Source: Acridotheres tristis
Lineage: Eukaryota; Chordata; Aves; Passeriformes; Sturnidae
DNA length: 64,000 nucleotides
Direction of reading: 5' to 3'
Assembly: GCA_037013685.1 (NCBI GenBank)
Contig: CM072908.1
Location: 1,935,001 to 1,999,000 of the forward strand
Numbering within the stretch: the stretch's first letter is position 1; the number at the start of each line of letters is the position of its first letter. Below, piece by piece: positions 54,401-64,000 of this stretch. Both the position numbers and the translations under genes were made by a program. The notes beneath the pieces are model-generated. The model made no database searches. It was not told the origin of the DNA and worked only from the letters and a program-made list of their open reading frames with translations.

Positions 54401-57400
54401 ACACACCCAGAGGGGACAGAAAACACACCCAGAGGGGACACAGAACACCCAGAGGGGACAAAAAACACCCTGAGGGGACACAAAAAACACCCTGAGGGGA
54501 CACAGAAAACACCCAGAGGGGACAGAAAACACACCCAGAGGGGACAGAAAACACACCCAGAGGGGACACAGAACACCCAGAGGGGACAGAAAACACACCC
54601 AGAGGGGACACAGGACAAGCACAGGGGACACAAAAAACACCCTGAGGGGACACAGGACACCCACAGGGACTCTGTCACTCACGTTGTCCTTCATGAGTAA
54701 CGAGCCGTGCATCAGCTTTGGCTTCTTGGCATCTGGAACAGGACCTGCAGCAAGGCCAGGGGGACAAAAACTCCTCAAATGCTGCATTTTCACCCCAAAC
54801 TGCTCCAGGACTCAGGCTGGGGCCCTGCTCAGCTTCAGACATTGAAATTTTATCCCTTTTTCTTATTTGTTCAGTGCATCAATGGTGGTTAACCATGATC
54901 AGAAATATTGGCAGCTAAGAAATAATATTTAGTGAAATCCCTCTCTTCCCACAGATGGGAAAAATGAGATGATTTTTTTCCTAAAAATCAATTTATCAAA
55001 CTAATTCCAGCCTTTCCCAAACCAAGCTGCTGCAAGCACACGTGGGTAGCAGCAAAGCAGGCAGGTTGATTTTTGTTTTTTTTTTTTTTTTTTTTTTTTT
55101 TAATTGATTTTGAACGTTAATAAATATAAATTTCCAGCTTTTTGCCAACAGCAGCACAATCCAAAGCAGCAGCAGGGAGGACAATTGAGGGTGGGGAGTG
55201 TCACCTATGGCAGTTTCCCTTTTGAGGAGGCCCAGGGAGATGTCCACAGGGATGCAGGGGTTGGTGAGGATGGTGGTGGTCTCTCCATTGGCTGGCATGA
55301 AGCAGCTGACATCTGCAAAGAGCACAGACCAAACTTCAGCTTCAGCAGGGTCACTGCAATTAACTGGGCTTAATTAGTGTTAATTAAGGTGTTACAGGCA
55401 TCACTCCCTTGAGGGGAGGTGGAAATACCATCCCACCTAAATGTACAGAAGGATTAAAAATGGGATTTTCAAGTTTTGGTGCCATTCCCTCCTCTCCTAT
55501 GGAAAATAATCAGAATTCGTGTCCAGAGGGGTCACTGCAATTAACAGGGCTTAATTAATACTGATTAATCAGTTATTGGAGGGGAGCTGTAAATACCACC
55601 TCACCTAACTGTGCTGAGGGATCCAAAATGTGATTTTCAAGTTTTGATGCCATTCCCTCCCCTCCCATGGAAAATAATCAGAATTCATGTCCAAAGGGGT
55701 CACTAGAATTAACTGGGCTTAATTAATTAATGCTGATTAAGGTGTTACAGGCATCAGTTCTTTGAGGGGAGGTGTAAATGCCACCCGATCTAACCGTGCT
55801 GAGGGATTAAAAATGGGATTTGAAAGTTTTGGTGCCATTCCCTCCTCTCCCATAGAAAACGATCCTAATTCATAGGAATTCAATCCTAATTCATGTCCAA
55901 GGGGGTCACTGCAATTAACTGGGCTTAATTAGTGTTAATTAAGATGCTACAGGAATCAGTTCTTTGAGGGGAGCAGTAAGTGCCACCTCACCTAACCGTG
56001 CTGAGGGATCCAAAATGTGATTTTCAAGTTTTGATGCCATTCCCTCCCCTCCCATGGAAAATAATCAGAATTCATGTCCAAGGGGATCACTGCACTGCAA
56101 TTAACTGGGCTTAATTAGTGTTAATTGAGCTGTTTACAGCCATCATTTCCTTTAGGGCAGCTGTGCCACCTCACCTAACCGTGCTGAGGGATCAAAATGG
56201 ATCCAAAATGGGATTTTAAAGTTTTGGTGCCATTCCCTTCCCTCCCATAGAAAACCATCCTAATTCATAGGAATTCAATCCTAATTCATGTCCAAGGGGA
56301 TCACTGCAATTAACTGGGCTTAATTAGTGTTAATTGAGATGTTTACAGATATCATTTCCTTTAGGGCAGCTGTGCCACCTCACCTAACCGTGCTGTGGGA
56401 TCAAAACGGAGGGAAAAAAAAAGCGCTTTTTTTTTTTCCTTAAAAAAAAGGACTCCACTCCCTCCCCTTGCCACCAGGGATACCTACGGAATTCCTGCTC
56501 GATTTTCTGCTTGAGGAATTCCATTTTCTTGGCCTCCCCGTGGACCAGGAGCACATTGCTGGGCTCAGCCTGGCGGATGAGCTGCATGATGCCCTTGGCG
56601 TCGGCGTGGGCACTGAAGGACATGTACTCCACCTGCATCTTCACTTCCAGCTGGGAGCAAAATAATTTGGGAAAGGAGAATTTTTTTTTTTTTCCTTTGT
56701 AACACACCCAGGAAAAAAAAAAAAACACCTCTGGGTTTATTTTAAAAAGGAGGGAGGAGAAAAATCGAAATTGTGTTAAGGAAATGTTGGGATTTAAATT
56801 GAATTTCCCCGTTTCAGGCAATATTTGTCACGTGAGCAAAGGAAATATTTGAAGGTCTGATGGTGTTTTATTGTCTGAATTTGCTTAAAATTGTATCAGT
56901 TTTATATAGTTGTCTCTTATTAAACAGTATAAAGTGCTCCTAAAGGTTTTATGGCAGAAGTAAAGGAGCCCTCAAAGTTTTTGGGCAGAAATTAATGCAA
57001 AAGGGGGAAAAAGTCAAACCCAGCTTTGCTAAAGCAAAAGGGGAAAATAAAAAATAAACCCAGCTTTGCTAAAGCAAATGGGGAAAATAAAAAAATCAAA
57101 GCCAGCTTTGCTAAAGGAAAAGGGAAAAATAAAAAAATAAACCCTGCTTTGCTAAAGCAAAAGAGAAAAAAAAGTAAACCCAGCTTTGCTAAAGCAAAAG
57201 GGAAAATAAAAAAATCCAAACCAGCTTTGCTAAAGGAAAAGGGAAAAATAAAAAAAACAAACCCAGCTTTGCTAAAGCAAAAGGGGGAAAAAAATAAACC
57301 CAGCTTTGCTAAAGGAAAAGGAAAAAATAAAAAAAATAAACCCAGCTTTGCTAAAGGAAAAGAGAAAAAAAAAATAAACCCAGCTTTGCTAAAGGAAAAG

Positions 57401-60400
57401 GGGAAAAAAATCCAAACCAGTTTTGCTAAAGCAAAAGGGAAAAATAAAAAAAACCAAACCCAGCTTTGCTAAAGCAAAAGGGAGAAAAAAATAAACCCAG
57501 CTTTGCTAAAGCAAATGGGGAAAATAAAAAAATCAAACCCAGTTTTGCTAAAGCAAAAGGGGAAAATAAAAAAATAAACCCAGCTTTGCTAAAGGAAAAG
57601 GAAAAAATAAAAAAAAATAAACTCAGCTTCGCTAAAGGAAAAGGGAAAAATAAAAAACCAAACCCAGCTTTGCTAAAGGAAAAGGGGAAAATAAAAAAAA
57701 TAAACCCAGCTTTGCTAAAGGAAAAGGGGAAAAAAAATAAACCCAGCTTTGCTAAAGGAAAAGGGGAAAAAAATCCAAACCAGTTTTGCTAAAGCAAAAG
57801 GGGGAAAAAATCCAAACCCAGCTTTGCTAAAGCAAAAGGAAAAAAAAAATAAACCCAGCTTTGCTAAAGCAAAAGGGAAAATAAAAAAATACAAACCCAG
57901 CTTTGCTAAAGCAAAAGGGAGAAAAAAATAAACCCAGCTTTGCTAAAGCAAATGGGGAAAATAAAAAAATCAAACCCAGTTTTGCTAAAGCAAAAGGGGA
58001 AAATAAAAAAATAAACCCAGCTTTGCTAAAGGAAAAGGAAAAAATAAAAAACCAAACCCAGCTTTGCTAAAGGAAAAGGGGAAAATAAAAAAAAATAAAC
58101 CCAGCTTTGCTAAAGGAAAAGGGGAAAATAAAAAAAAATAAACCCAGCTTTGCTAAAGGAAAAGAGAAAAAAAAATAAACCCAGCTTTGCTAAAGCAAAT
58201 GGGGAAAATAAAAAAATCCAAACCCAGCTTTGCTAAAGCAAAAGGGAAAAATAAAAAAACAACAAGTGGAACTCTAAATAAGATTATTTTGAGGTATTTT
58301 CAGTGCTGGAAATTGCAAACCCAACTTACAATTTGTCTTCCTTCCATCTCCAGCTTCCTTTGCCCACTGAGGATCTTGTGGCCCACAGTTCCCTGGACAC
58401 AGTAGCCAGGCATGATCACCTGGGGGGAAAAAAAAATAACAAAAAAACCCAGGAAAATCAACAATTCCATGGATTTGGAAAAAAAAAATAACAAAAAAAC
58501 CCAGGAAAATCAACAATTCCATGGATTTGGAAAAAAAAATAACAAAAAAACCCAGGAAAATCAACAATTCCATGGATTTGGAAAAAAAAAATAACAAAAA
58601 AACCAGGAAAATCAACAATTCCATGGATTTGGAAAAAAAAATAACAAAAAAACCCAGGAAAATCAACAATTCCATGGATTTGGAAAAAAAAATAACAAAA
58701 AAACCCAGGAAAATCAACAATTCCATGGATTTGGAAAAAAAAATAACAAAAAAACCCAGGAAAATCAACAATTCCATGGATTTGGAAAAAAAAATAACAA
58801 AAAAAACCAGGAAAATCAACAATTCCATGGATTTGGAAAAAAAAATAACAAAAAACCCAGGAAAATCAACAATTCCATGGATTTGGAAAAAAAAATAACA
58901 AAAAAACCCAGGAAAATCAACAATTCCATGGATTTGGCAGAGCTGTTAAATATCCAAATAGTCACAAATGCAGAGCTTGGTTCATAGAGGATTTGTGTCA
59001 GGAAAAGTTTTGCTACAATCTCAGTATTTCAAACTCACATCAATATAAATTTACCCCCCACAAAAAATCCCAATTTTTTACCATATTCTTCTCATTCCCT
59101 GCCCATTTCCTGAAGATTTGGAGGGATTGTCCTGCATGGAGCATTCCAGGGGTTGCAAACACCACCTGCAAGTCAAAGAGGTGCCAGAAATCACTGTAAA
59201 AAAACATTTTTTCCATATTTCTATAAATATCCTAAATCAGTGCAGAGTATCTATCAATACCCATCAACAACACTGCATAAATAGAGATTTTTAAAAAAAA
59301 TTTTCTTCCCACTCTTGTCTAAAATTCCCAGGAGCTGAGCCAGTGTTTTAGGAAATAAATTATTCCCTGTTTTAGGAAATATTTGTGAGCATCCCCAGTG
59401 TCTGATGGAAAACTCTGAATGTTTTTTTAATAAATAAATTTTATAAATTTTAATAAATTCGTTGTGGTACCAAATAAACCAGCCAGAATGAAAGGAGCAA
59501 TAAGAGATTGTGTGGAAAAGAAAATTTTGGTTTGAACCAGGATGTGTAGATGACATAAACATGAAAAAATTGTAATTTGCTCGGAGTGTTTCACCTTTAA
59601 TGAAATAAAAAACAGAAATAAATTTAATTTTGACAGAGATGAGGGGGTTTTAGGGGGGATTGATGGGGTGGAGGAAGCTCAGGATGATTTTTAGGGGGGA
59701 TTGATGGGATGGAGGAAGCTCAGGATGATTTTTAGGGGGGATTGATGGGGTGGAGGAAGCTCAGGATGATTTTTAGGGGGGATTGATGGGGTGGAGGAAG
59801 CTCAGGATGATTTTTAGAGGGGATTGATGGGGTGGAGGAAGCTCAGGATGATTTTTCCACCAGGATTTGGGATCACACTGGAATAAAAGAGCTCCCAATC
59901 CCTCAGCACCCACCTACCATGGGCCCTGGGTTGTCTGCAAAGGCTCTGTCAAAGGCTTTGATGTGTTTGAACTCAAACATGTTCCTCTGCACAAAAGTTT
60001 TCCTGATTTTCTGGTTGGTCCAGGTGATGAAGAGTTTGTAATAATGATTTGCCTTCTCTGTCAGGCCCGTGGAAAAGTAAATTGGAGCTTTCAGGTTCAT
60101 CCTTTCCCTGCAAAAAGAAGTGACCTGTGAGGGGAAAAGTAAATCCTGGATATCCATAAAGCTGGGGAGTCTCCCAAAGTTGCTTTTTTTTTTTTTTTGG
60201 GTGAATTTCCCAGTTTTTATGAGGTATAAATCAGTATTTTAATGCTACACACCCATGTAGGTTTTAGTGTCTTTCTCCTCCTCACTACAGACAAATTCCT
60301 GCCATTTTCAACATTCACCAGACACAAAGGATCCCAAAAAAGCAGGTAGGACATGCCCAGGCTGCACTCACCAGAAAAATTCTAATAAAATATCCCAGGC

Positions 60401-63400
60401 TGCACTCACCAGAAAAATTCTAATAAAATGTCCCAGGCTGCACTCACCAGAAAAATTCCAATAAAATGTCCCAGGCTGAACTCACCAGAAAAATTCCAAA
60501 AAAATGTCCCAAGCTGCACTCACCAGAAAGTTTCCAATAAAATGTCCCAGGCTGCACTCACCAGAAAAATTCCAAAAAAATATCCCAAGCTGCACTCACC
60601 AGAAAATTTCTAATAAAATATCCCAGGCTGCACTCACCAGAAAAATTCTAATAAAATGTCCCAGGCTGCACTCACCAGAAAAATTCCAATAAAATATCCC
60701 AAGCTGCACTCACCAGAAAGTTTCCAATAAAATACAAAGCTCCTGGGCACGTCCAAGGGCAAAAACTGGGATGAGAACCTGGAACAGAGATGGAATTCAG
60801 AGTCTGAGAGAGCCAAACAGCACAAAATACACCGTGGTTATCATTTCTGAACAATTTCATTTCTGAACAATTTCATTCCTGAACAATTTCATTTCTGAAC
60901 AAATCCCTCTCCCTTCCTGATATTCTCTCAACTCCCAGGAATGTTTTGCAGTTTGGAAGGGAAGGCACAGCTCTCTCTGAACCGAGGAGGATTTGAATTG
61001 GATTTTTTGAAATCAGGATTTGCTGATTTGTTGATTGAAAGGAGGTGTTGATAATGATTGATTGATTGATAGGATTTGTTGATTGAAAGGATGTGTTAAA
61101 TTATTGATTGAAAGGATTTTTTTATATTGTCAATTGAAAGGATGTGTTGATATTATTGATTGAAAGGATTTGCTGATATTACTGACTGATAGGATTTGCT
61201 GATATTATTGATTGATAGGACATGTTAAATTATTGACTGAAACGATTTGTTGATATTGTCAATTGAAAGGATTTTTTGATATTATTGATTGAAAGGATGT
61301 GTTGATATTGTTGTGGATTTGTTGATATTATTGATTGAAAGGATTTTTTGATATTGATTGAAAGGATGTGTTGATATTGTTGTGGATTTGTTGATATTAT
61401 TGATTGAAAGGATTTTTTGATATTATTGATTGAAAGGATGTGTTGATACTATTGATTGAAAGGATTTCTTGATTTTGATTGAAAGGATTTGTTAATATTG
61501 ATTGAAAGGATGTGTTGATATCATTGATTGAAAGGATTTGTTGACATTATTGATTGAGAGGATGTGTTGATATTGTTGTGGATTTGTTGATATTATTGAT
61601 TGAAAGGATGAACTGATATTATTGATTGATAGGATGTGTTGCTATTGTCAATTGAAAGGATGTGTTGATATTGATTGAAAGGATTTCTTGATGTTGATTG
61701 AAAGGATCTGTGGATATTATTGATTGAGAGGATGTGTTGATATTGTTGAGGATTTGTTGATATTATTGAGTGAAAGGATTTCTTGATTTTGACTGAAAGG
61801 ATTTTTTGATATTGTTGATTGATAGGATTTTTGGATATTATTGAGGATGTGTTGATATTATTGATTGAAAGGATGTGTTGATATTATTGAGAATGTGTTG
61901 ATATTATTGATTGAGAGGATGTGTTGATATTGTTGATTGAGAGGATGTGTTGATATTGTTGAGGATGTGTTGATATTATTGATTAAGAGGATGTGTTGAT
62001 ATTATTGATTGAGAGGATGTGTTGATATTATTGATTGAGAGGATGTGTTGATATTATTGATTGAGAATGTGTTGATATTGTTGATTGAGAGGATGTGTTG
62101 ATATTGCTGAGGATGTGTTGATATTATTGATTGAGAGGATGTGTTGATATTATTGATTAAGAGGATGTGTTGATATTGCTGAGGATTTGTTGATATCACT
62201 GACTGAAAGGATGAACTGACACTATTGATTGATAGGATTTTTTGATATTGTTGACTGACAGGATTTTTAGATATTGCTGAGCATTTGTTGAGAGCAATAA
62301 ACCCGTGGGACAGGTCCCTGTACCTTCCCTCCTCTTTCCACAGTCTCGTGGACTTTCTTGAGGAAATCCCTCTCCCTGCAGCGTTTGGAGTCCCTGATGG
62401 TGGTGGCATAGGTGGATTCAGTGATCAGCAGATCAGGGCGGCATTTATCAATCCAGGCAGCTCTGAAAAGAGGGAATTCAAACCCAAAAAATCACACCAA
62501 GAAGTTAAATTATACATTTAAATACTCATAGCTGAGATGTTATAAGTCTCTCATATAATATGCCAGTGAAAATATATATATATGGGAGATTATAATATAA
62601 TACATAAGTGTTGAGGTTTGTGATTAATAATCTCTTAGAAAATAAAAACACTATGAAAAACCATTTCAAACATTGCAACCCAACTGCTACACGGCCCTAA
62701 AAATAGATTAATGTGAATATTCAGATTGCATTAAGGTCTGTGTGGCAGGTTTAATGTAAATATCTTCACTCTCACAATTCAAAATTGCATTTCTATTTCC
62801 AGCAGAGACATCATTAAATATTCCAGAGAATTAAAGTTGAGAAGTCCCTGCTATTAACAGCAGTTGTGCTGAAATCTTCCAGTCAGAAATCCTCAAAACC
62901 CACAGAAATTCAGCTTTTCACTCACCCCAAGTGTCTGTCTGGTGTCATGTTATAATCACCCTGAGGGGAGAAGAGAATACCAGTGATATTTCTGATAAAT
63001 ATTTGGGAATATTTCTAGCTAAAAAAAAAAAAAAAAATTCCTAATAATTATTTTAAATAAAGCTTTAATTCTTTTCTTTCTTATAACAACTTCACGATTT
63101 ATTTGCTAACAATTATTTTAAATAAAATAATTCTAAAGGTGGGCATACTCACAGTGTACACCACGGATTCACAGCCAACCTTGATCTGGAACATGGCAGC
63201 TCCCAGCACGTGCCCTGCATAGTAAGCCTTGATCTCCAGCTCCTCATCCACCTGCCCCAACAGCAAAACCCCTTCATTAATGCCAATATTTTCCATTCAA
63301 ATTAGGTTTGATGTGTGCAGCAAATCCCCTTCACCTGCACTGTCTGGTGGAGGTGCACAGCCACCACTTTCTTCATGCAGTCTTTGATCATCTGCGAGGT

Positions 63401-63825
63401 GAAGAAGTTGGTTTCCCCTTTCTTGTCCACGGTGATTTTCCTGTAGTCCTCCAGCAGGATGGGGCAGATGGCCTTGGTGGGGTGGGTCATGTAGATGGGA
63501 CCATCATAGCCAACCATCTCACTGAAATAAGGCAGGGCCCCACAGTGGTCCAGGTGGAAGTGGCTGAAAAATAAAAAAAAAAATTTAAAAAAACCCACAA
63601 TGTTTGCACAGAAATCAGCTTTTGGTGGGGGGGGCTCCCAGATCTTTTCAAGCTCTGGAAAAAGCAGCTAAAATATGAGGGGTGGGCTTGGGAAGGGTTT
63701 GGGATGTTCAGGGAGAGCACAAAAAGAGCTGGGACAAGGAAGGTGCCTCACCTGATGATGACACAGTCCAGGAAATCTGTCAGCCTTCCATTCTGGGTGA
63801 TGTAGGAGAAGTCAGGGAAGCGTCT
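51368..63825 (-). CDS. INTS11: INTS11 (CPSF3L), Integrator complex endonuclease, residues 43-600
   Basis: Join (minus) of 63752-63825, 63335-63563, 63153-63251, 62926-62960, 62324-62462, 60714-60778, 59918-60107, 59082-59165, 58330-58419, 56488-56650, 55205-55312, 54683-54744, 52615-52757, 52133-52262 and 51368-51433. It gives 558 residues and TGA. Counting 42 missing N-terminal residues, the total equals the human 600 and the numbering of active-site residues coincides. It is the nuclear metallo-beta-lactamase/beta-CASP nuclease that cleaves snRNA and promoter-proximal transcripts, paired with INTS9. Seen: the HxHxDH motif (68-73), H157, D178, E203, H392 and H414, the beta-CASP region (235-377) and the C-terminal INTS9-binding part. 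It is highly conserved; one odd residue is Cys at 170 (VGCES). Confidence 0.97.
51434..52132. other. INTS11 intron, mostly unique
   Basis: It contains a small (ggaattaagt)n array of six copies at 51908-51960 and otherwise no recognised feature. Confidence 0.6.
52133..52262 (-). CDS. INTS11: INTS11 exon: residues 537-579
   Basis: [20 protein letters not shown] then [11 protein letters not shown]. The donor is CAG|GTGGGA. Confidence 0.94.
52615..52757 (-). CDS. INTS11: INTS11 exon: residues 489-535
   Basis: [40 protein letters not shown] and RVYNHLK. The donor is GG|GTGAGC. Confidence 0.94.
53090..53690. repeat. 21 bp minisatellite (cctgagagggcacaaaaaca), INTS11 intron
   Basis: About 27 copies. 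The 21 bp period keeps a frame open on both strands (seven-residue repeats), with no coding meaning. Confidence 0.93.
53690..54670. repeat. About 22 bp minisatellite (ccctgaggggacacaaaaaa), INTS11 intron
   Basis: About 44 more diverged copies related to the preceding 21 bp array, ending 10-15 bp from the donor of the 54683 exon. Confidence 0.92.
54683..54744 (-). CDS. INTS11: INTS11 exon: residues 469-488 (62 nt)
   Basis: [20 protein letters not shown] after the completion of Gly468. The acceptor is ttgctgcag and the donor is AAC|GTGAGT. Confidence 0.93.
55205..55312 (-). CDS. INTS11: INTS11 exon: residues 433-467
   Basis: [20 protein letters not shown] then [15 protein letters not shown]. 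The donor is ATAG|GTGACA. Confidence 0.93.
   Translation of the reverse strand: MSAASCQPMERPPPSSPTPASLWTSPWASSKGKLP
55340..56395. repeat. About 180-200 bp repeat, six units, INTS11 intron
   Basis: Units start near 55348, 55530, 55697, 55903, 56083 and 56302. They share cactgcaattaactgggctt, cacctaaccgtgctgaggga and gttttggtgccattccctc. Confidence 0.9.
56488..56650 (-). CDS. INTS11: INTS11 exon: SFSAHADA, residues 378-431
   Basis: [20 protein letters not shown] contains H392, and [15 protein letters not shown] contains H414. The donor is C|GTAGGT, leaving one base of residue 432. Confidence 0.95.
57005..58258. repeat. About 41 bp minisatellite with a GCTTTgctAAAGC hairpin core, INTS11 intron
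   Basis: About 30 copies of cccagctttgctaaagcaaa plus an A-rich tail of variable length. Most copies can form a 5 bp stem (GCTTT/AAAGC) with a 3 nt loop. Confidence 0.92.
58330..58419 (-). CDS. INTS11: INTS11 exon: [11 protein letters not shown], residues 348-377
   Basis: [20 protein letters not shown] then [10 protein letters not shown]. 90 nt, phase 0. The donor is ATT|GTAAGT. Confidence 0.95.
58425..58940. repeat. About 48 bp minisatellite, INTS11 intron
   Basis: Ten copies containing aatcaacaattccatggatt and an aaaaataacaaaaaaaccca stretch. It begins 5 bp from the acceptor of the 58330-58419 exon. Confidence 0.93.
59082..59165 (-). CDS. INTS11: INTS11 exon: [12 protein letters not shown], residues 320-347
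   Basis: [20 protein letters not shown] then WAGNEKNM. 84 nt, phase 0. The donor is ATG|GTAAAA. Confidence 0.95.
59645..59860. repeat. 42 bp repeat, five copies, INTS11 intron
   Basis: Copies contain gattgatggggtggaggaag and ctcaggatgatttttag, nearly identical to each other. Confidence 0.92.
59918..60107 (-). CDS. INTS11: INTS11 exon: beta-CASP part, residues 257-319
   Basis: [40 protein letters not shown] and DNPGPM. The donor is ATG|GTAGGT. Confidence 0.95.
60355..60713. repeat. 38 bp minisatellite carrying nine copies of an INTS11 donor
   Basis: Nine 38 bp units before the native site. Each contains gctgcactcaccagaaa, the reverse complement of exon end plus donor TTTCTG|GTGAGTGCAG. The unit near 60516 is identical to the native sequence across the exon end (cagaaagtttccaataaaat). 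Confidence 0.94.
60714..60778 (-). CDS. INTS11: INTS11 exon: [15 protein letters not shown], residues 235-255
   Basis: [21 protein letters not shown] plus TG of Trp256 (65 nt). The acceptor is ctgttccag and the donor is CTG|GTGAGT. The last 18-20 exon bases and the donor are repeated nine more times downstream. Confidence 0.95.
61010..62285. repeat. About 23 bp minisatellite (gattgaaaggatgtgttgatatta), INTS11 intron
   Basis: About 55 units built from ttgatattattgattgaaag and gaggatgtg, with higher-order alternation of gattgaaag and gattgagag types. Confidence 0.9.
62324..62462 (-). CDS. INTS11: INTS11 exon: residues 189-234
   Basis: [20 protein letters not shown] contains E203, then [20 protein letters not shown]. 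The donor is AAG|GTACAG. Confidence 0.95.
62465..62925. other. INTS11 intron, unique AT-rich
   Basis: No repeat array and no recognised feature; one of the few ordinary introns in the window. Confidence 0.6.
62926..62960 (-). CDS. INTS11: INTS11 exon: residues 177-187 (35 nt)
   Basis: [11 protein letters not shown] contains D178 of the active site. The acceptor is cccctcag and the donor is GG|GTGAGT. Confidence 0.93.
63153..63251 (-). CDS. INTS11: INTS11 exon: residues 144-176
   Basis: [20 protein letters not shown] contains H157. The exon is 99 nt, phase 0 at both ends. The donor is ACT|GTGAGT. Confidence 0.95.
63335..63563 (-). CDS. INTS11: INTS11 exon: HxHxDH zinc motif, residues 68-143
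   Basis: [20 protein letters not shown] gives H68, H70, D72 and H73. It continues through [18 protein letters not shown] to HLHQTVQ. The donor is CAG|GTGAAG. Confidence 0.96.
63752..63825 (-). CDS. INTS11: INTS11 exon: residues 43-66
   Basis: [20 protein letters not shown] then CVII plus two bases of Ser67. The acceptor is ggctgcag and the donor is AG|GTGAGG. The preceding exon(s) lie right of the window. Confidence 0.95.
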
Positions 63826-64000
63826 CTGCAGCCATGGGAAAACAGGAAACCCATCAGGAATGCATCAGTGAGCCAACAAAACCATGGAGAGAAGGGGATG
63901 GGACACTGGGAATGTGCTGAGCTTCTCCAGGCAATAAAAAATCCAACAAAATCATGGAGGGAGGGCTTGGGACACTGGGAATGTGCTGAGCTTCTCCAGG

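Overview
The window is vertebrate nuclear DNA, most probably from a bird. It carries three recognisable multi-exon genes with GT-AG introns. Synteny is with human 1p36.33, which corresponds to a small GC-rich avian chromosome (chicken 21 by general knowledge). A fragment resembling the 3' end of the avian LINE CR1 supports the bird assignment. Well over half of the window is tandem repeat, so the many long open frames inside the arrays are not genes. There are no prokaryotic features, no tRNA or rRNA genes and no CRISPR.

Layout: (1) 1-10308, plus strand: the 3' part of ACAP3 (last five coding exons, 227 residues plus stop), with nearly every intron filled by a different minisatellite. Its 3'UTR may run to about 15.3 kb. 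(2) 10.3-20.9 kb: the convergent ACAP3/SCNN1D interval, with repeats and one CR1 remnant. (3) 20872-36438, minus strand: a complete 12-coding-exon epithelial sodium channel subunit gene, called SCNN1D (delta ENaC) from synteny and from the absence of a C-terminal PPxY motif; it reads through as 608 residues. (4) 36.4-51.3 kb: no gene recognised; arrays separated by unique sequence and a small CpG-rich patch at 47.65-47.94 kb. (5) 51320-63825, minus strand: INTS11, the Integrator endonuclease, residues 43-600 in 15 exons. All metal-binding and catalytic residues in that range are present; the first 42 residues lie beyond the right edge.

The three genes have unrelated jobs (Arf6 GTPase activation, sodium entry at the plasma membrane, nuclear RNA cleavage). 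They share a neighbourhood, not a pathway.

Most notable observation: at six exon-intron junctions in two genes the neighbouring intronic minisatellite is built from the junction itself. Each unit carries a copy of the native splice donor or acceptor plus up to about 45 nt of exon. This gives arrays of 2-14 decoy splice sites next to the real one (26.9-28.06, 28.47-28.74, 29.3-29.86, 30.03-30.59, 31.5-33.6 and 60.36-60.71 kb). I know of no name for this arrangement. Other points are a coding Asn-Gly hexanucleotide repeat in the channel's extracellular loop next to a furin-like motif, a G-quadruplex-type array, a long polypyrimidine tract ending at a splice acceptor, and a gene order that differs from the human one.
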